NCBI GenBank assembly: GCA_002839375.1
Contig: PGXY01000011.1
Coordinates: 248,001-312,000, forward strand
Source: Spirochaetae bacterium HGW-Spirochaetae-1
GTDB taxonomy: Bacteria; Spirochaetota; UBA4802; UBA5550
Length of the DNA: 64,000 nucleotides
Direction: 5' to 3'
Positions 44,268 through 52,241 of the stretch are shown here, in pieces; positions within the stretch are counted from its first letter, which is position 1, and each line of letters opens with the position of its first letter. Made by a program: the position numbers and the translations under genes. The notes beneath the pieces are model-generated. The model was not told the DNA's origin. It did not search any database and was given only the letters and a program-made list of their open reading frames with translations.

Positions 44268-46421
44268 ATGAAAATAAATATACCGGAATACATCGATAAA
44301 GTTAAAAATTATTTCACGGGAGCCGGGAAGGCTGATGATAAAAACTTCCAGCTGGCTCTCAATATAATAATTATCGTTCTCGTCAATATCGCAGCCGTCA
44401 CCTTCAACATGCGGTGCGATCTCACCCGGAACAATACCTATTCACTTTCGGAGAAGAGCGAAGAGGTTGTATCAAACCTCAAGGAAGATATGAAGATAAA
44501 GGTTTTCTTTTCCAAGGACCTGCCGGCCCAGCACTCGGCCGTGCTGCGCTACCTGAAGGACCTTCTGGATGAGTATGACTATTACGGAAACCGGCACTTC
44601 AGCTATGAAATCGTCGATGATAAGGACCTGGAGAAACAGGCCTCGGATTACGGCATTCAGCCCGTGCAGAGCCAGGAGTTCGTCGATGACCAGGTGAAGC
44701 TGCGCCGGACCTACATGGCCCTGGTGCTTCAGCACGCCGACCTGGTGGAAAAGCTTGAATCGGTGACGGAAACGCAGGGGCTGGAATACAAGATAACCTC
44801 GGGCATGGAAAAGATGGCCGTTAAGATTGACGGCCTCCTGGCCCTGGAGAAACCCATGACGCTGCGCCTGTACCTGGATTCGCGGCTTGTCCACCTTCCT
44901 ATCGACGGGATAGGCAAACTGCAGGATCAGGTAAAGGACGCGGTGCAGAAAAGCAATCTCCGCAATTATGATAAGATACGCCTGGAAATAGTCGATCCCT
45001 CAAAGGACAATTCCGGCGCGTCACTTACGGCAACCTACGGGCTTACCAGGCTCCAATGGAAGGCCATGCGCGACACCCTGGGAAGGCCCATTCCGGCCGG
45101 CGACGGTGTGCTGGGACTGGTCCTTAGTACGGAGAACCGTTTTCAGCGCCTTGACCTTGATGTGGCTCCCTCACTTTTCGGCAATTATGTCATTGCCGGC
45201 GCTGACAATCTCGAAGACAGGATCAACAGCGCCGTGGGGGTCATTCTCAGCAACAGCACCAGGGTCGGCTATATTTCCGGACAGGGAACGGCCGATATCA
45301 ACGATGAACGGAGCAGGGAAGGGGCAGTCATACTGAAACAGCTTCTGTCCGATAAATACGAGATTGTTCCCCTCGATATCGACGGAGAGGATATTCCCTC
45401 GGGAATTGGTGTGATCATAGTCAACGGGCCAAGGGAAAAGTTCTCTGACATGGCGTTGTACCGCATCGACCAGTTTCTCATGAAGGGGAACGACGCACTG
45501 TTTTTTATCGACTCATTTTTCGAAATGCAGATGCCGCAGCAGCAGAACTTTTTCCAGCAGCAGCAGCCCATCGTGCTTCCCGTGACCACGGGCCTGGAGG
45601 ATATGCTGGCCCATTACGGCATCACCGTGAACAGGGACATCGTCCTGGACGCCAACAGCGCCCGCATCAACATGGGTCAGATGATAAAGGAATATCCAGC
45701 CATGCCGGTGATACTGAAGGACGGTCTCAGCAGGGACAGTGTTATCACGCGATATCTCAACAGTGCCGTTTTCTTCAAAGCTTCGTCGCTTTCCTATGAT
45801 GAGAAAAAACTGAAGGATGAAGGCCTGTCCCTCACCTGCCTGGTGTCGACATCCGATGATAGCTGGCTCATGACGGGCCGCATCGATTTCAATCCTTATC
45901 TTATGGAAGCGAACCGTTCGGGGGATATGAAGAGCTACCCCGTAGCCGCTCTCCTTTCGGGCTCCTTCGGCAGCTATTTTAAAAACAGGGAAATTCCGGT
46001 TTCAACGAAGGATAAAAAAACCATGGGGCCTCTTACGGCAACGGCCAGGCTCGATGCCACGATCAAATCGGGAAAGACCGAGATTGTTGTCGTGGGCACC
46101 TCGGAGATATCCCGTTCCGGTTTCATGATGGATTCCCGCAAGGTGCTGTCCCGGGGCCGACGCGATGAGGTCTTTTCCAATGACCTCCTCATCCACGGCA
46201 TGGTGGACTATCTCGCGGGGAACGACTACATTCCGGAGATGCAGAGCAAGGACCTGGACTTCAATCCCCTGGATAAAACCGGTGACGCCACGCGCACGGC
46301 CCTGAAGACCGTGAATATAGCCGGTGTGCCCCTTCTCGTGATCCTGGGCGGCCTGCTGGTATGGCGCCGTCGCCGGGCCCGGAAAAAGGCACTGCTGAAC
46401 GAATTTTCTAAAGAGGTTTGA
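44268..46421 (+). CDS. Gld-type ABC transporter auxiliary protein, GldG-like
   Basis: A 717-residue protein with a membrane helix near the N-terminus (~27-47), a large extracytoplasmic domain, and a second helix near the C-terminus (~690-707, GVPLLVILGGLLVWRRRR). The N-terminal domain (NTYSLSEKSEEVVSNL, KVFFSKDLPAQHSA) and the central VGYISGQGTADIND segment match the ABC-type uncharacterised transport family that accompanies GldF. Residues ~424-440 contain a glutamine run (MPQQQNFFQQQQP). Starts 5 bases after the permease. Confidence 0.87.
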   Translation: MKINIPEYIDKVKNYFTGAGKADDKNFQLALNIIIIVLVNIAAVTFNMRCDLTRNNTYSLSEKSEEVVSNLKEDMKIKVFFSKDLPAQHSAVLRYLKDLLDEYDYYGNRHFSYEIVDDKDLEKQASDYGIQPVQSQEFVDDQVKLRRTYMALVLQHADLVEKLESVTETQGLEYKITSGMEKMAVKIDGLLALEKPMTLRLYLDSRLVHLPIDGIGKLQDQVKDAVQKSNLRNYDKIRLEIVDPSKDNSGASLTATYGLTRLQWKAMRDTLGRPIPAGDGVLGLVLSTENRFQRLDLDVAPSLFGNYVIAGADNLEDRINSAVGVILSNSTRVGYISGQGTADINDERSREGAVILKQLLSDKYEIVPLDIDGEDIPSGIGVIIVNGPREKFSDMALYRIDQFLMKGNDALFFIDSFFEMQMPQQQNFFQQQQPIVLPVTTGLEDMLAHYGITVNRDIVLDANSARINMGQMIKEYPAMPVILKDGLSRDSVITRYLNSAVFFKASSLSYDEKKLKDEGLSLTCLVSTSDDSWLMTGRIDFNPYLMEANRSGDMKSYPVAALLSGSFGSYFKNREIPVSTKDKKTMGPLTATARLDATIKSGKTEIVVVGTSEISRSGFMMDSRKVLSRGRRDEVFSNDLLIHGMVDYLAGNDYIPEMQSKDLDFNPLDKTGDATRTALKTVNIAGVPLLVILGGLLVWRRRRARKKALLNEFSKEV

Positions 46422-46423
46422 CG

Positions 46424-47395
46424 ATGAACAGAAAGCTGGCATTCAGTCTTGGCATAATAGTAATTCTTCTGGGATACATCTGGTTTTCCCGGGGAACGGG
46501 TTCCCGGAACATCCCCGATCTTCCCGACTGGGAAGGCGAAGCAACGGAGATCACCATAAACAGGCCCGGCAGCGCCATCAAACTCGTGAATGAAAAGGGC
46601 GCATGGCTGCTGAATGATGAGAAATTTTCCGCGGACCCGCAGCGCATCGAGGGGCTGGAAAACAGGCTCCGCGATCTGGAGATCACGGACCTGATTTCCC
46701 GTAAGGGATTTTTCCAGAATTATGACCTTACTCCTGAGAAGGCCGTATCCATCACGGTCAAACAGGGAGACCGTGTTGTCCGTGATCTCATGATAGGAAA
46801 AACAGGGACTACGGGAAAGCATACCTATATACGCATCAATAAAGGCGGCGATGTCTACCAGGTTTCAGGCGTTTTTACCGGTGAGACGGGTGGTACCGTT
46901 GATGATTTCAGGGACAAGACCGTGTTTCAGGTTGAAAAGGAAGCTGTAACGGGTTTTGCCGTCAATTACAAAGGAAGGACTTTTACCTTCAAAAAAGAGG
47001 TGATCGCGCCGGAAAAAACTTCTGAAGCGGAAAACGCGAAATCGAAGATAGAGGGGGCTCCCGCGGAACCGGTGAAAAAGGAAAAATGGACCTGTGCCGG
47101 TTATGAACAGGTGGCGCTCAACTCCGCCAGGATCGACGGTCTTCTTGGCACCTTTAATCCCCTCAAGGCGTCGGGATTTGCCGCCGTGGACGGGAAATCA
47201 CTGCAAAGGCCTGCTGTAATAGTGACCATCAAGGTTTATAAAAAGGATGTTATTCTCACTGTTTTTGATAAAAAAGAGGATAACAGGTATCTGGCCACAT
47301 CTTCAGAGAGCCCTTACGTGTTTTATCTCGATGAATGGAAAATTAAAAAATATTTTATTGAAAATCTGAAGGATTACTCTGATAATAGCAGGTAA
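46424..47395 (+). CDS. DUF4340 domain protein of the Gld-like operon
   Basis: A 323-residue membrane-anchored protein with an N-terminal helix (~6-22) and an exported domain of the DUF4340 type: ITINRPGSAIKLVNEKGAWLL, IGKTGTTGKHTYIRI and a late AVDGKSLQRPAVIVTI segment. DUF4340 genes regularly end Gld-like ABC operons and probably act with the GldG-like protein. ATG 46424 is 7 bases after AAGAGG and 2 bases past the previous stop; a TTG at 46418 overlaps that stop. Confidence 0.82.
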   Translation: MNRKLAFSLGIIVILLGYIWFSRGTGSRNIPDLPDWEGEATEITINRPGSAIKLVNEKGAWLLNDEKFSADPQRIEGLENRLRDLEITDLISRKGFFQNYDLTPEKAVSITVKQGDRVVRDLMIGKTGTTGKHTYIRINKGGDVYQVSGVFTGETGGTVDDFRDKTVFQVEKEAVTGFAVNYKGRTFTFKKEVIAPEKTSEAENAKSKIEGAPAEPVKKEKWTCAGYEQVALNSARIDGLLGTFNPLKASGFAAVDGKSLQRPAVIVTIKVYKKDVILTVFDKKEDNRYLATSSESPYVFYLDEWKIKKYFIENLKDYSDNSR

Positions 47396-47434
47396 GAACG
47401 GGTGTAACTACATTTAACGAAACGGGATACAGAA

Positions 47435-49831
47435 ATGAGCAATGGCAATGATATACCGAACGGATCAAATGGGTCGGATTCCAATGATCCAAACATAATT
47501 CTCGCCACGGAGATGGTACCCGAGATACTTACCATCATTCCACTTTCACAGAGACCTATTTTTCCCGGCATGATGATTCCCCTGGTCCTCTCCGGTGAAG
47601 AGATGATCAACAGCGCCAGCGTCATACTGGAGACGGATCATAAAATGGGCGGCGTTGTCCTCATCGAAAATGCCCACGAAGGGCATGTCCTTTCCAAGGA
47701 TATGTACACCGTGGGTGTGGCCGTCAAAATCCTGAAGGTTACTCCCATCGATGACAAGACTATCCAGGTTATGGTCAACGCCCTGAACCGGTTTTCTCTC
47801 ATGGAAGTGCTCCAGGAGGAGCCCGTGATCCAGTGGAAGGTTCATCATCATTATGAGCAGGAATATAAAAGCACCGACGAGATGAAGGCCTATTCCATGG
47901 CCATTATCAGTTCCGTCCGGGACCTGATAAAGTCCAACTCGCTTTTCCAGGAGGAGTTCAAACTCTTTCTGAACCGTTTTACCGCCGAGGATCCGGGGAA
48001 GCTGGCTGATTTTGTATCCTCCATGACCTCGGCCGATGCAAAGGATATCCAGGATGTCCTTGAGACCTTTGATATACGCAAGCGCGTGGAAAAGGTCATT
48101 TTTCTCCTGAAAAAGGAGATCGAGCTCAGCAAACTTCAGAAGAAGATTTCCAAACAGATAGAAGATAAGATGTCCAATCAGCAGAAGGAGTTCTTTTTGC
48201 GGGAGCAGCTAAAGGAGATCAAGAAGGAACTGGGCCTGGAAAAGGACGAGAAGACCTCGGAGATAGAAAAGATAGAGGACCGGCTGAAGGACCTGGTCAT
48301 CTCCGACGAGGCCATGAAAAAAATAGATGAGGAGCTGAACAAGCTGAGGCTCCTGGAACCCCATTCGGCCGAGTATGGCGTCAGCCGCAACTACCTGGAC
48401 TGGCTCACCACCCTGCCCTGGGGCGTGTTCTCCCATGACAATTATGATATTCAAAAGGCAAAGAAGATACTGGATCGGGACCACTACGGTCTCGATGATA
48501 TAAAAGAAAGAATTCTGGAATTCATAAGTACCGGTAAAATGAAGGGTAATATCTCCGGGTCCATTATCTGCTTTGTCGGCCCTCCCGGTGTGGGAAAGAC
48601 CTCTATCGGCAAGTCCGTGGCCGAGGCCCTGGGCCGCAAGTTCTACCGGTTTTCCCTGGGCGGCATGCGCGACGAGGCCGAGATAAAGGGACACCGCAGG
48701 ACCTATATCGGGGCCATGCCGGGCAAGATCATCCAGAGTCTCAAGACCGTGGAGGTGTCCAATCCCGTCATCATGCTCGATGAAATCGACAAGATCGGCG
48801 TCAGCTTCCAGGGAGACCCGGCCTCGGCGCTGCTGGAGGTGCTGGACCCGGAGCAGAACGCGAATTTTCTTGATCACTATATAGATGTTCGTTTCGACCT
48901 GTCCAACGTACTTTTTATTGCCACGGCCAATCAGCTTGATACCATTCCACGGCCTCTCCTGGACCGTATGGAGGTGATGAACCTCTCGGGTTATATCCAG
49001 GAGGAGAAGGTGGAAATAGCACGCAGGTACCTGGTTCCCAAGCAGATCCATGAACACGGCCTGAAAAAGGGCATGATCAAGGTGGATACCAGGGCCATCC
49101 GCGGAGTGATTGATGGCTATGCCCGTGAAGCGGGTGTGCGGAGCCTGGAGAATCATATCAAAAAAATCATGAGAAAGGCGGCCCGCCGCTTTGCCGAGGG
49201 AGATACAAAGTCCATCATCGTGACCGAAAAGAATCTGGAGGAATTTCTCGGCAAGCCCCGCTTTACCGATGAATCGCTGTATGACAAGAAGATTCCCGGC
49301 GTGGTCATGGGACTGGCATGGACGAGCCTGGGCGGCGCTACCCTATATATCGAGGCCACGGCCATTCCGGCCAGGGCGCGGGGGTTCAAGCAGACGGGCC
49401 AGCTTGGTAATGTCATGAAGGAATCAACGGAAATTGCCTATACCTATATCAGTTCACGTGTGGATAACTACGATATCGATAAGGAATTTTTCAATACCAA
49501 CCTTGTCCACCTGCATGTGCCGGCCGGGGCCACCCCCAAGGACGGTCCTTCGGCGGGTATTACCATGGCCACGGCCCTCTACTCCCTGGCGAAAAACAAG
49601 CCGATTAAAAAGTTTATCGCCATGACGGGAGAGCTCACCATTACCGGGAAGGTCCTTCCCATCGGCGGCGTAAAGGAAAAGACTATTGCGGCGAAGAAAG
49701 CAAAAGTGAAAAATATCATTTTCCCCTATGAAAACAAGAAGGATTTTGAAGAGCTGCCCGGTTATATTAAAAAGGGTTTGACCGCGCATTTTGTAAATTA
49801 TTTTGACGAGGTGCTCAAAATAGTTTACTGA
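47435..49831 (+). CDS. lon: Lon ATP-dependent protease
   Basis: Cytosolic AAA+ protease that degrades damaged and regulatory proteins. The 798 residues comprise the N-terminal substrate-binding domain ([17 protein letters not shown]), a coiled coil (~210-290), the AAA+ module (Walker [14 protein letters not shown], Walker [13 protein letters not shown]) and the protease domain. The catalytic dyad is Ser706 in [11 protein letters not shown] and Lys749 in PIGGVKEKT, with the usual 43-residue spacing. It follows the DUF4340 gene by 39 bases and may be partly read from the Gld-like operon. A hairpin terminator follows the stop. Confidence 0.97.
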   Translation: MSNGNDIPNGSNGSDSNDPNIILATEMVPEILTIIPLSQRPIFPGMMIPLVLSGEEMINSASVILETDHKMGGVVLIENAHEGHVLSKDMYTVGVAVKILKVTPIDDKTIQVMVNALNRFSLMEVLQEEPVIQWKVHHHYEQEYKSTDEMKAYSMAIISSVRDLIKSNSLFQEEFKLFLNRFTAEDPGKLADFVSSMTSADAKDIQDVLETFDIRKRVEKVIFLLKKEIELSKLQKKISKQIEDKMSNQQKEFFLREQLKEIKKELGLEKDEKTSEIEKIEDRLKDLVISDEAMKKIDEELNKLRLLEPHSAEYGVSRNYLDWLTTLPWGVFSHDNYDIQKAKKILDRDHYGLDDIKERILEFISTGKMKGNISGSIICFVGPPGVGKTSIGKSVAEALGRKFYRFSLGGMRDEAEIKGHRRTYIGAMPGKIIQSLKTVEVSNPVIMLDEIDKIGVSFQGDPASALLEVLDPEQNANFLDHYIDVRFDLSNVLFIATANQLDTIPRPLLDRMEVMNLSGYIQEEKVEIARRYLVPKQIHEHGLKKGMIKVDTRAIRGVIDGYAREAGVRSLENHIKKIMRKAARRFAEGDTKSIIVTEKNLEEFLGKPRFTDESLYDKKIPGVVMGLAWTSLGGATLYIEATAIPARARGFKQTGQLGNVMKESTEIAYTYISSRVDNYDIDKEFFNTNLVHLHVPAGATPKDGPSAGITMATALYSLAKNKPIKKFIAMTGELTITGKVLPIGGVKEKTIAAKKAKVKNIIFPYENKKDFEELPGYIKKGLTAHFVNYFDEVLKIVY

Positions 49832-49834
49832 TTG

Positions 49835-49890
49835 ATCGGCGGTTCCCTGTTTTTCGGGAAACCGCCGATACCGTTATTTTTATGTTTTTT
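49835..49890 (+). terminator. Terminator of lon
   Basis: ATCGGCGGTTCCC pairs with GGGAAACCGCCGAT (one bulged A) around an 8-base loop, 3 bases after the stop codon. T-rich DNA (TTATTTTTATGTTTTTT) follows. Confidence 0.75.
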
Positions 49891-49936
49891 ATTATTGACA
49901 TATTCAGTATCTGATTTTATGTGATTTTCATGCGCC

Positions 49937-50021
49937 GCCCAGGTGGTGGAATTTGGTAGACACGCATGGTTGAGGGCCATGTGGGAGATTTCCTGTGCGG
50001 GTTCAAATCCCGCTCTGGGCA
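49937..50021 (+). tRNA. tRNA-Leu (anticodon GAG)
   Basis: An 85-base class II tRNA. Acceptor GCCCAGG pairs with TCTGGGC; the anticodon loop is TTGAGGG, giving GAG for CUC/CUU; a variable arm is present and the T loop is GGTTCAAATCC. The discriminator base is A and CCA is not encoded. Confidence 0.95.
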
Positions 50022-50027
50022 CAGCGG

Positions 50028-50073
50028 AAAAGAAGGTGGCAAAAGATTTTGTCACCTTCTTTGTTTTTATTTT
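50028..50073 (+). terminator. Terminator of tRNA-Leu
   Basis: A 16-bp stem (AAAGAAGGTGGCAAAA / TTTTGTCACCTTCTTT, one G-U pair) with a 2-base loop, then GTTTTTATTTT. It starts 6 bases after the tRNA. Confidence 0.8.
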
Positions 50074-50115
50074 GTGAACGTTGTTGATGCTGTTCCTGCT
50101 GCTTTTCAATTCAGC

Positions 50116-50245
50116 ATTTAATAAGGGAACCTCTAAAAATCATTATATGGATGTTCCCTTGTGGGCACAAACATTTGTAAAAGAAGGTTTTAACCCCCAC
50201 TAACTCCCCCTATTAGGGAGAGAAATAACGAGGGGGTGGAAAACC
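50116..50245. repeat. Paired inverted repeats upstream of adk
   Basis: AAGGGAAC ... GTTCCCTT encloses a 22-base loop. It is followed by a C-rich/G-rich imperfect palindrome (ACCCCCACTAACTCCC ... GGGAG ... GAGGGGGTGG). The pattern resembles short interspersed hairpin repeats. Any adk promoter must lie here or in the leader. Confidence 0.4.
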
Positions 50246-50292
50246 TAATTTTTAAAGGTGCCCATAATTATTTTAACAAACAGGGGGTATGT

Positions 50293-50937
50293 ATGAATCT
50301 TATATTGTTGGGAGCTCCCGGGTCCGGAAAGGGCACGGTTTCAAAATTATTGGTGGAAAAATTCGGTCTCGTCCAGATTTCAACGGGCGATATTCTCAGG
50401 GGCGCCGTTAAGGCCGGTACACCTATTGGGAAAAAGGCACAGGAGTACATGACAAGAGGAGACCTTGTTCCCGATTCCGTTATCATGGGTATTATGGAAG
50501 AGCGTCTTCAGGAAAGCGACTGTAAAAAGGGATTCATTCTTGACGGGTTTCCACGGACAATTCCTCAGGCTGAGGATCTGAACAAACTCCTGTTAAAGCT
50601 TTCCATTAAACTTGACCTTGTCGTCAATCTCGAGGTTCCCGAGGCCGAGCTTCTCAAGAGGCTCACCAGCCGGAGAACATGCTCCAATTCATCGTGCCAG
50701 GCCATTTACAATGTCATATCCAATCCTACGAAGGTAGAGGGAGTGTGTGATAAATGCGGCAGTCCCACCATCCAGAGGGATGATGAAACCGAAACCGCCA
50801 TCAAACACAGGCTGAAAACCTACGATGAAAAAACAGCACCGCTTATCGGTTTTTACAAGAATGAAGATTATTTTATCTCCGCGGACTCAACGGAAAGTAA
50901 AACAGTCTACGATGAAATCGTAAAAAAAATGAAATAA
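50293..50937 (+). CDS. adk: Adenylate kinase with zinc-binding lid
   Basis: Phosphotransferase interconverting ATP + AMP and 2 ADP. The P-loop is GAPGSGKGTVSKLL and the AMP site includes STGDILRGAV and DGFPRTIPQAE. The lid is the long form with four cysteines in two pairs (TCSNSSC and CDKCGS), so it should bind zinc. The 214-residue length is standard. ATG 50293 follows AGGGGG closely; the frame is open further upstream but lacks conservation. A strong terminator follows. Confidence 0.97.
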   Translation: MNLILLGAPGSGKGTVSKLLVEKFGLVQISTGDILRGAVKAGTPIGKKAQEYMTRGDLVPDSVIMGIMEERLQESDCKKGFILDGFPRTIPQAEDLNKLLLKLSIKLDLVVNLEVPEAELLKRLTSRRTCSNSSCQAIYNVISNPTKVEGVCDKCGSPTIQRDDETETAIKHRLKTYDEKTAPLIGFYKNEDYFISADSTESKTVYDEIVKKMK

Positions 50938-51004
50938 AAGGAAGGATGACCGAATATCCTTTGAAATATTGAAACAAGCTCCATATTACGATATGGAAAG
51001 TCTG

Positions 51005-51032
51005 AAGCGGTTCATTGTGAACCGCTTTTTTT
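51005..51032 (+). terminator. Intrinsic terminator of adk
   Basis: Perfect 10-bp stem AAGCGGTTCA / TGAACCGCTT, a TTG loop and a run of T residues. Textbook form. Confidence 0.9.
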
Positions 51033-51055
51033 ATAATGGCGGTTGTGTGAAAGTC

Positions 51056-51061
51056 TTGACA
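51056..51061 (+). promoter_or_regulatory. -35 box upstream of the HD-GYP gene
   Basis: A perfect TTGACA ~80 bases before the start codon, just after the adk terminator. The matching -10 is weak (TAGGAA at 17 bases), so the promoter call is tentative. Confidence 0.35.
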
Positions 51062-51143
51062 GAAGGTTTATTGTGTCTTAGGAATATCTACCCTGGAGCA
51101 TTCCTGATAATGCAAAAATTATGATGTTTTGATCTTTATATCA

Positions 51144-52217
51144 ATGAAAGACAAGAAAGACAAATATATAATTCTCGCGGTGGATGACCAGCCGTCGAAT
51201 CTCCAGCTTGTTGAAAACATTCTCGGAGACAGGTTTGATCTTATATTCAGGAAAGATGCCCGGTCGGCCCTGGAGGTCCTGAAAAGAGAAAAGGTCGATC
51301 TCATTCTCCTTGATTATATGATGCCTGAAATGGATGGACTGCAGTTTTTACAGGTCCAGATGGACGGCGAAGCCCTGCGGAATATTCCCACTATCTTTCT
51401 CACGGCAGCCGATGATGAATCGGTCCTGCAGGAGGCCTTTTCTCTGGGTGCCTTTGATTATATTGCTAAACCCTTCAGAAAAATCGATCTCGTCGCGAGA
51501 ATAAATTCCGCCCTGCAGCTGGCCAAGGAGCGGCAACGGATAAAGGAACAGAATATTGAACTGATACGGCATCGCAATCATCTTCAGGAACTGGTTGAGG
51601 AGGCCACCCTGGAAATAAAGGAAAGAGAGCTGGAAATAATACACCGGCTTGTCACCACCGTGGAATTCAGGGATACGGAAACGGCGAATCATATCAAGCG
51701 CATGGCACGTTATTCAAAACTCATTGCCCAGAAGATTCTTCCCCATGATACGGAAAGAATCAATCTCATTTACCTGGCGGCCCCCATGCATGATGTGGGC
51801 AAAATCGGTATCTCCGACAATATCCTGCTCAAGCCGGGGTCCCTGTCCGAGGATGAAAAGGATGTGATGAAGATGCATTCCCGTATCGGCTATGCTATCA
51901 TGAAGGGCAGCCCCTCGGCGCTGATACAGACCGGTGCCATGATAGCCCTGACTCATCACGAAAGATGGGACGGGGACGGGTATCCCGATGGTCTGACCGG
52001 TGAGGATATTCCCCTGGAAGGCCGAATTGTCGCCGTTGCAGATGTATTTGATGCCATGACGTCGAACCGGGTATACCACGGTGCGGCCTCGATTGAAGAG
52101 GCGATTGAAACCATCGGGAGGGAATCGTCACGGCATTTTGACCCAAAATGTGTTGAAGCCTTTCTTGACCAGATCGATGCGGTCAGGCGCATAAAGGCTG
52201 AATATGGTGAATTCTGA
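51144..52217 (+). CDS. Response regulator with HD-GYP cyclic-di-GMP phosphodiesterase domain
   Basis: A 357-residue response regulator. The receiver domain (~8-125) has the acidic pair in LAVDDQPSN, the phosphoacceptor Asp in LILLDYMMPEMDG, the Thr/Ser of IFLTAAD and the Lys of YIAKPF. A coiled-coil linker leads to the HD-GYP domain (~170-350), with HD in APMHDVGKIG and the extended HHERWDGDGYP motif. It should hydrolyse cyclic-di-GMP under control of phosphorylation. ATG 51144 has no ribosome-binding site; an in-frame TTG at 51129 also lacks one. The hybrid kinase gene follows by 24 bases and is its likely partner. Confidence 0.95.
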   Translation: MKDKKDKYIILAVDDQPSNLQLVENILGDRFDLIFRKDARSALEVLKREKVDLILLDYMMPEMDGLQFLQVQMDGEALRNIPTIFLTAADDESVLQEAFSLGAFDYIAKPFRKIDLVARINSALQLAKERQRIKEQNIELIRHRNHLQELVEEATLEIKERELEIIHRLVTTVEFRDTETANHIKRMARYSKLIAQKILPHDTERINLIYLAAPMHDVGKIGISDNILLKPGSLSEDEKDVMKMHSRIGYAIMKGSPSALIQTGAMIALTHHERWDGDGYPDGLTGEDIPLEGRIVAVADVFDAMTSNRVYHGAASIEEAIETIGRESSRHFDPKCVEAFLDQIDAVRRIKAEYGEF

Positions 52218-52241
52218 GACTTTCCCGGTGAAGGGCCTGCT

